A stretch of 64,000 bases of DNA from Ricinus communis (taxonomy: Eukaryota; Streptophyta; Magnoliopsida; Malpighiales; Euphorbiaceae), in the NCBI RefSeq assembly GCF_019578655.1, contig NC_063257.1, forward strand, positions 29,564,362-29,628,361. Direction: 5' to 3'. Under the pieces are notes generated by a model, which was not told where the DNA came from, made no database searches, and saw only the letters and a program-made list of their open reading frames with translations. The position numbers and the translations under genes are program-made. This document shows positions 56,651 to 64,000 of the stretch, in pieces. Each line of letters begins with the position of its first letter. Position 1 is the first letter of the stretch.

Positions 56651-59600
56651 ATGAAGACGCCGCCGCCCAACGGTGTCGGAGTAGCAACCGCCGCAGCTTC
56701 TGCCTCTACGCCAAATCCCACAGAAGGTCATATTTCTTCTACTTTATGTACTTTATAATATAATATAATAATAATAATAATAATAATGAATTAAATGGAC
56801 GCGCTTTCTGTGTCTGTATCTGTATTTGCTTATAAGTTTATGTTGAAAAAAAGAGGTGATTGCATAGTAAGAATCAGTAATCTTTATTGTCACTATCTCC
56901 ATTTACTACAGTATTTTTTTTTTTTAAGAGAAAGAAAAAAGAAAAAAACTGAATGCTTAATGAAGTTTTCTGGGGAAGAAAGTAAGTAAAAGAAAATGAC
57001 GAATGAGAGGTTAACACGTGGAGATGATTCAGGTGTGGAGAAGAAGAGCATAAACCAAGAGCTATGGCAAGCATGTGCAGGTCCACTTGTAAGCTTGCCG
57101 GCAGCCGGTACTCATGTTGTCTATTTCCCTCAAGGCCATAGTGAACAGGTATGATATGTTTATTTCTGTCTTCCCTGCTATTCTCAACATTTCCTTTTTG
57201 TTCTGTTTTTTTTTTCCATTTATTTATTTTTATTTTGTTGAGTACTTTTTTTTTTTCTTTACCTAAATGTTGTTGGGCATATATTCAAAAGATTTGAACA
57301 GTTTTCAGTTTATGTTGGTTGAATTATGTGGTTATCTTGTGCAGTTTGAGTAACAAGTCACCAAACACTTTGTTGTTTTATTAAGTCAACTTAGAGTTAC
57401 AGGGTAGTCCTTTTTAGCAAGCAATTATAATTATTGTATTATCAATATCATTAGTTGGTTTACCATAATTCAATGTTGACTAAATGAATTTTGAAAATTT
57501 ACTTAAAATGGTTACGATAATTCTCATATTTCATAATGCTAATCTTATGCTTGTCTATTCATTATGCTTCTAATAATATACTGTTGTATTGTCTTCCATG
57601 ATTTTTTTTTTCTTGATGAATGAATCTTGTTCTTATTTATGAGATGTTGTTTGTTTTTGGATACTTGAAAGTGAATTTGCTGGTTTCAGGTTGCAGCATC
57701 AATGAAGAAGGATGTAGATGCTCAAATCCCAAATTATCCTAATCTTCCTTCAAAGCTGTTCTGTCTCCTCCACAATGTGACATTACATGTATCAAATCCA
57801 CTCTCCTGCTTTCATTTTCTTTCATTTATAGTCTATCAATTATGCTGGGAATTTCCTGATTTGTTACTTAATTGTGTCTAATTATTTTCATTTTTTTTCT
57901 AGGCGGACCCAGAAACTGACGAAGTTTATGCTCAGATGACCCTCCAACCTGTTCCTTCTGTAAGGACTTCATTTTAACTAACTGATATAATATCCATTGT
58001 GAGGGGTGTTCTATCTTAATTAAGTAAACCAACTACAAGTGAAGTGGCAATTACATATCACATATCCAAGTGAAGTGTCTTGCAAATTGTATACAACGTC
58101 AGCATGTTTTCATTTGCTAACTCCAACTGAATCTATCAGCTCTCCTTTGCAGTTTGACAAAGATGCATTGTTGAGATCAGATCTTACACTCAAGTCTAAT
58201 AAGCCACAAACAGACTTTTTCTGTAAAACATTAACAGCAAGTGACACAAGTACTCATGGAGGCTTTTCTGTGCCTCGACGTGCAGCTGAGAAGATTTTCC
58301 CTCCTCTTGTAAGTTGGTCTTCCATCACTGAGGAATATTTGCTCTGCTAACACATGCTTTATTTTTGTACAATATCTCAATACAAAAGTTGTGTTTAGTT
58401 CTTTCTCTTCTTGTAGGATTTCTCCATGCAACCGCCTGCTCAAGAACTTGTAGCCAGGGATTTGCATGATAATATCTGGACTTTTCGTCATATCTATCGT
58501 GGTATGCTAGTTTTACAGAGATGAAGGCTGACTATTGGAAAATAGAAACCATTCAAGTCTTCCATATACAATATTTAGCTTGCCTGTCATCCCATTATAA
58601 ACATCTCACTATGAATTCCTGGTCTTCTTAAACTCAGGACAACCCAAGCGTCACTTGCTTACAACAGGGTGGAGCCTATTTGTCAGTGGGAAGAGGCTAT
58701 TTGCTGGTGATTCAGTTTTATTTATCAGGTAAAGGTGTTGAATTAGGATTTCTTTAGTAACACTTTTCAAGTTTGACTCACTTTCTAATGGCTTAACCCC
58801 TTTTAATCATCTTTACAACATCATATACAAGCAGAGATGATAAGCAACAGCTTCTGTTGGGCATCAGGCGGGCAAATAGACAACCTGCTAATTTATCATC
58901 ATCAGTATTATCAAGTGATAGTATGCACATTGGAATTCTAGCTGCCGCAGCACATGCAGCAGCAAATAATAGCCCCTTTACTGTGTTCTACAATCCAAGG
59001 TTGCTGCCTTTAGTTTCTATAGTATGCATTGTTTCGAGAATCTTCCATTAAATGCTATTGTGAAGGTCATGAGTATGTCATATTAGTTTATACTGGATGA
59101 ATGTTTGTATAGGGCTAGTCCATCAGAGTTTGTTATCCCTTTGGCCAAGTATTACAAGGCAGTGTGCAGCAACCAAATATCCCTTGGCATGCGCTTCCGG
59201 ATGATGTTTGAAACTGAAGAGTCAGGAACAAGAAGGTAACAAGCTAACAATTGTCGAGTCTTTGTTTCCAGTTCATGAATGTTTCCTAACATCAATAATT
59301 TTGAGAATTTTTAATGATTTCCTAATGTTTGAAACTTGATGACTTTTCTTATGATTATTTAAAGTTGAAGATATGAATTTTCTATTTTTCTGGTACTTTT
59401 TTCATATTGAGTTGATCTAGATGCCCCAAATTCTTGCCTGATTGAGTATACAGTTTTTCTTCTATTTTTCTTCATAATAGTTTTATTATTAAGAATGAGG
59501 AATCTTTCTGCAGGTATATGGGTACAATTACAGGCATTAGTGATCTTGATCCTGTAAGGTGGAAAAACTCACAGTGGCGAAATCTGCAGGTAAGATTATA

Positions 59601-62600
59601 GCATTTTTGGTTTCATTAGGCTACATTGACTCTAAAAACATGGATAATCATTGTATATCTATGCTCTTTGATAGGTTGGATGGGATGAGTCAACTGCTGG
59701 CGAAAAACGCAATCGAGTCTCAATCTGGGAAATTGAACCAGTGACAGCTCCATTTTTCATATGCCCTCCTCCATTCTTTAGATCCAAGCGTCCCAGGCAA
59801 CCTGGAATGCCAGGTACAATGACACGTTGCAGCAAACTATTAAATAGTATTCTTGATAATATCGCTCATAGGATTGAGTGGTATTTGTGTACATGTTATC
59901 TCAATTAGCTCTGCATTCTTTGCGATGCTTGTTTATTTTTGTGCTATTCCTTCGCTTTAATTGGCCCTTCCAAGGAGTTGTAGTGATAGACAACATCAAC
60001 TGGTTTCAATTTTAATTAAGTAAAAAGAAAGATTACTGTGAAGGTATGAAACAGAGGCATATGGTCGATTCCTTTTTTTTCATCTTCTCCATGTCTTTGA
60101 CGATCACGTTTCTCCTTTTTCTGTTGGTACCAAGTAAAATAAAGTTGACCATTGGAAGTCTTGAATATGGTCCCATCAATTTGAGCTTTGATTTCTTCAA
60201 GTTTTTGTTGTAGTGCTGATTTGCTTTGTATGTTTTCTTTTACAGATGATGATTCCCCTGATTTAGATAGCATATTTAAGAAGACCATGCCTTGGCTGGG
60301 TGATGATATCTACATGAAGGATCCCCAATCTCTCCCTGGCCTGAGCTTAATGCAGTGGATGAACTTGCAGCAAAATCCTTCCCTTGCTAATTCAATGCAG
60401 CCCAATTACATGCAATCCTTGTCAGGATCTGTTCTGCAGAACCTTGCTGGGGCTGATCTTTCCCGTCAGTTAGGCTTTTCAGCTCCACAATTACCTCAGT
60501 CAAACAACTTACAATTCAATGCCCAGCGTCTGCCTCAGCAAGCACAGCTGCTTGATCAGCTTCCCAAGCTGCAGTCATTACTGAACCCACTAGGTACCAT
60601 CATCCAGTCGCAGCAACAGTTGGGTGATACCTCTCAACAATCAAGGCAGAATTTGGCAACACAAAATATACCGTCAAGTCAAGTTCAAGCTCAAATTCTG
60701 CAGCCTCAAACTCTAGTCCAAAATACTAACATGCTTCAGCAACAGCCATCTCTTAAAAGCCATCAGCTTCCTAGAAACCACCCTCAGAGCATGCAGCAGC
60801 AGCAGCAGAGTCAACAGCAGCATATTATGGGTCAGAACCAACAGCCAAATGTAATACAATCTCAGTTGCCTGATCAAGTCAGCCAACATTTACAAATGTC
60901 TGACAATCAGTATCAGCATCAACTGTTGCAGAAGCTTCAACAGCAACAGCAGTCACTTTTAGCTTTGCAGTCATTGCAACAACCTAGTCAATTTATGCAG
61001 CTTCAGGATCCACAAAGGCAGCTGTTAGAGGCATCTCAGACCTTCTCAAGGCCCACACTGCCCAATCAATTGCCAGAAATGCCTCAAACAACACCCACCT
61101 CACTTCCTCAGTCAAATATTCAACAGCAAATGACAAAGAATAGCAGCCAGACAAGTGGTCGGTTCTCTCAATTGCCTCAGCAGCTGAAATTTCAACAGCA
61201 GCCTGGCATACTATCTGAAATGGCTGGTGATATGGGACTTCCTCCAAGCTCAGCTATTAATCAGCACTCTACAGCCGGTAGTAGTATATTGTGTGCAGCT
61301 GCAGGAGCAGGCTTATCTGGGGTTACTGAGGAGGTTCCATCTTGTTCCACGTCACCTTCCACAAACAACTTTGCTAATGCAGTTCAGCCAATGATGAGCA
61401 GTCTTGCTCACCAAAGCACTACACTAGGGGAAGACATGGCTCAGTCTGCGGCAACACTCTTGAGTCCTGGTGCCTTAGAACCGATTTCATGCAATGCTAA
61501 CATAATTAAAGATATACAACAGAAATCAGATATTAAGCCCTCATTGAACATGACCAAGCATCAAAACCAAGGATTCTTTACCCCACAAACATATTTGAAT
61601 GCTGCAACTGTGCAGACAGATTTTTTGGATACTTCTTCTTCTACAACTTCAGTTTGTGTTTCTCAGAATAACAACTCTTCGTCATGTAATCCACAATCAA
61701 TGTTGCTGAGAGACACAAACCAAGATGGGGAACTCCCGGCAGATCCCAGGAACAATGTTCCATATGGATCTAATGTTGGTGGCCAAGTAGGGGTATCTTT
61801 GAATTCTGACCATGGGTTGACAAAAGGAATTGTAGGTTTGGGTAAGGATTTCTCAAATAATCTCTCCTCAGGGGGCATGCTTGCTAACTGTGAAAACGCA
61901 AAGGATCCTCAAAATGAGCTGTCCTCTTCAATGGTTTCTCAGTCATTTGGAGTTCCCGATATGGCATTCAATTCTATTGATTCCACAATCAATGATAGCA
62001 GCTTCATGAACAGAGGTCCTTGGGCCCCTCCACCACAGTTTCAGAGAATGCGGACCTACACAAAGGTTTGTTGATCTGGCATATGCAGTACTCCATCTGT
62101 ACATGCATTTCCATTATATTGTCTTTATGTATATTTGTTCATATATGTTGGCTTTTACTTGGCCTACAATTCTAAGTTTATAAGTATTTTTGTAAAGGTG
62201 TACAAACGTGGAGCTGTCGGAAGGTCAATCGATATAACCCGTTATTCAGGATATGTTGAGCTTAAGCAAGATCTGGCTCGGAGGTTTGGCATAGAGGGAC
62301 AGTTGGAAGATCGACAGAGAATAGGCTGGAAACTTGTTTATGTTGATCATGAGAATGATGTCCTTCTAGTAGGGGATGACCCATGGGAGTAAGTCCAAAA
62401 AGAAACCTGAGAATATTGCTGCTGCTCTTATTGTTATCACTAAATAGAAGTAACATTTGCTCTTTTCTTTTGGAGTATTGAGGAAGTGGAATCTTTTTAC
62501 CGTCCACAATGAAATTTGATTTGATAATACTGGAAATTAACTAAAAAGTGGACTTCTAAATCACTAATTAAATTGTGAGTTGCTCGTCTTGTATTCTTCT

Positions 62601-62877
62601 TAACAATTGAGGTAGGTCGCAAAAGTAATCCCTTTGCTTATAGTCTACTATTTCATGTTCATTATTGTATCCCGAAATCCTCTAGGTTGCAAACTAAAAA
62701 ATATGGTTTTGTCTCTTATATCATTCGGTTCATTTATGCAGAGAGTTTGTGAACTGTGTCCGTTGCATCAAGATCTTGTCTCCTCAAGAAGTCCAGCAGA
62801 TGAGCTTGGATGGAGATTTTGGGAACTCTGGCCTTCCAAATCAAGCTTGTAGCAGTTCTGATAATGGCAATGCATGA
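56651..62877 (+). CDS. ARF19: Auxin response factor, ARF7/ARF19 clade
   Basis: Fourteen coding exons: 56651-56726, 57033-57148, 57690-57788, 57903-57959, 58153-58308, 58417-58501, 58638-58728, 58835-58999, 59113-59235, 59514-59589, 59675-59813, 60246-62065, 62198-62388, 62742-62877. All introns are GT...AG and all phases agree, giving 3330 bases and 1109 residues. The B3 DNA-binding domain lies at ~137-239 ([38 protein letters not shown]), the Auxin_resp domain at ~264-346, a Gln-rich activating middle region at ~400-1000, and the PB1 (Aux/IAA-type) domain at ~1002-1085 with the VYKRG lysine and the acidic [17 protein letters not shown] motif. PSLMQWM-like and [23 protein letters not shown] segments point to ARF7/19 rather than ARF5, 6 or 8. 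As a nuclear activator it would bind TGTCTC-type sites and be held in check by Aux/IAA proteins. No lesion was seen. ARF7 and ARF19 are close, so the symbol is a clade assignment. Confidence 0.93.
60016..60230 (-). other. Protein-like antisense stretch in ARF intron 11
   Basis: The minus strand reads an open frame of unusually protein-like sequence: [20 protein letters not shown], then [20 protein letters not shown]. It is helical and charged, unlike translations of the other introns. I do not recognise the family. It may be a captured gene fragment or chance. Confidence 0.3.
60246..62065 (+). other. ARF exon 12: Gln-rich activation region
   Basis: A single 1.8-kb exon encodes the middle region, with Gln runs (for example around 60796-60830 and 60930-60955) and many Leu-Gln and Pro-Gln pairs. 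This is typical of activating ARFs and places the gene outside the repressor ARF groups. Confidence 0.9.
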
Positions 62878-64000
62878 AGTAGTTGACTAAAATGCTAACA
62901 GTTCTTCCACGTCAGGACCTTATATTATTTTTTCTGATTATGTTTATATCTTTCTGTATAATGTGTACTCTGCCTTGTCTTGATTTTGTAGTAGTCATTT
63001 GTCAGTTAGCAGAAGGGGCAGGCAGACCCAGAATTTTTTTCGGAAACCTGTCCGCCTGCCGAAGAAGCAAGTAAATTAATTTTCTTTTTTCATATGGAAG
63101 TTTAGAGCTGTAATTCAATTTGGCCCAGCTCTGCATGATAACAAAGATCAGTAGCAGAAAATCAGAAATTTCATCATCAGACCTATCAATGATGCCTGAC
63201 TGGTTCGAGGCACTTTTAAGGTTTTTACCAGCTCGGTGAAAAATCCAGTTTGGTTTATGCCTGTAATACTATTTGATTGTTTGATGCTGGTGTTATGATG
63301 TTAATTAGTCAAAACTCTCTTGTTTTTAGTAGTTGGGAATTGTCCACTCAGATGCATTGTGGAAAGCTAAAGCAAGAACGTATGGCTTTAGTTTTGGGTA
63401 TATAAACCGTGTATGTAGATTTCTCAAGTTTTCTTCTGTAGAGTTGCGAGGTGTCATAGGGAATTGTAGTTTTTTGTTATAATTGTATAAAATTGATTTA
63501 TGGTCTCTTCTAGTTAATGATATCCGTGTATCAACTGATTGGTCTCTAGTTAGGAAATTTGTCTAAAGTTTAGACTCTGGTTCTTGATGGGTCATCTCAC
63601 ATGAATTGTAAATTTTTCATTCTTTTTATTGCCAATTCTGGGCTACTGATATGGTACATACATATATACCGGTGCATTTTTGTAGGTGAACCAGTCTCCA
63701 ACAAGTATATTTTCCTTTGTCTTGTTTTGTAATTTGATTTTTGTGTATTTTGTCCCTTATGGAACAAATCATTTTAAGATTTTGCGATAACTTTTCCGAT
63801 TGAAAAGAAAAAATAAATGGAAAAATGGAGAAAAGAGGAAGGAAAATGGGAGGAAAAAATGGAGAGCCGACCGAAGAAAATGGAGGAAATGGAAGGAAAT
63901 ATTGGGTTATGGATGGAAAACTGACGTATTTACTGTAATGATGTAATTATTTTTTAGAGGAGTCTAATAATAGTAATGATAATAAAACTAAAATTGTAAT
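62878..64000 (+). other. ARF 3' UTR and downstream sequence
   Basis: After the TGA (62875-62877) no further reading frame of note appears. The 3' UTR end is not clear; T-rich and TTGTAA-type stretches near 63420-63620 are candidates for the polyadenylation region. A strongly purine-rich tract (GGAAAATGGAGG type) lies at about 63805-63900. No second gene is visible before the window ends. Confidence 0.55.

Noticed and set aside
58039..58350. 103-codon frame starting in ARF intron 4
   Set aside because: It is ARF exon 5 extended upstream into intron and downstream past the splice donor; the spliced exon is 58153-58308.
60553..60575. Possible miR167 target site in the ARF (GATCAGCTTCCCAAGCTGC)
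   Set aside because: Only the first bases and scattered positions match the ARF6/ARF8 site, and ARF7/19-clade genes are not known miR167 targets.

Overview
The window is nuclear DNA of a flowering plant, most likely a eudicot. It is very AT-rich and densely packed with plant transposable elements. The only host gene I can support is an intron-containing AUXIN RESPONSE FACTOR of the ARF7/ARF19 clade (CDS 56651-62877, + strand). The species cannot be fixed from the sequence alone. There is no sign of prokaryotic organisation.

Layout, left to right. 1-~880: 3' end of a Ty1/copia element (RNase H, polypurine tract, LTR). 1701-2026: a Stowaway-like MITE. 2435-9587: an endogenous caulimovirid of florendovirus type, a decayed 7.1-kb copy. 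It holds the end of the movement protein, then coat protein, protease, RT and RNase H in one ORF, a second ORF of unknown function, and a promoter/poly(A) region that stops inside the tRNA-Met primer site. It sits between two (TA)n tracts. 11274-14076: a solo LTR with perfect TSD. 14160-28250: an old A-B-A-B tandem duplication later hit by three elements: a second solo LTR (15071-16367), a copia element with 145-bp LTRs (17902-23482) and an Ac-like hAT transposon (23885-28005). The hAT carries a broken transposase, a G+C-rich mitochondrial-like block and a tRNA-like box A/box B segment. 28250-37545: AT-rich intergenic DNA with small repeats and remnants.

37555-41238 is a Mutator-like element with ~150-bp TIRs and two convergent genes: a MULE transposase on the minus strand and a GRF zinc finger/coiled-coil/transmembrane protein on the plus strand. 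41637-46881 is a gag-less copia element whose leader holds a ~30-bp-period array of hairpins. 47026-49334 is a third solo LTR. 50411-54061 is a large foldback element whose arms carry many degenerate copies of the CpG palindrome TTCACGGCCGTGAA, with a ~500-bp nearly identical tandem duplication in the middle. After ~2.2 kb of quiet AT-rich DNA comes the ARF gene: 14 coding exons, 1109 residues, all splice phases consistent.

Only the ARF looks functional. It should bind auxin response elements through its B3 domain, activate through its Gln-rich middle region, and pair with Aux/IAA proteins through its C-terminal PB1 domain. Every mobile element examined in full has stops, frameshifts or missing parts. 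The best structural evidence is at element borders, where target-site duplications and, for two elements, related empty sites within this window can be read directly.
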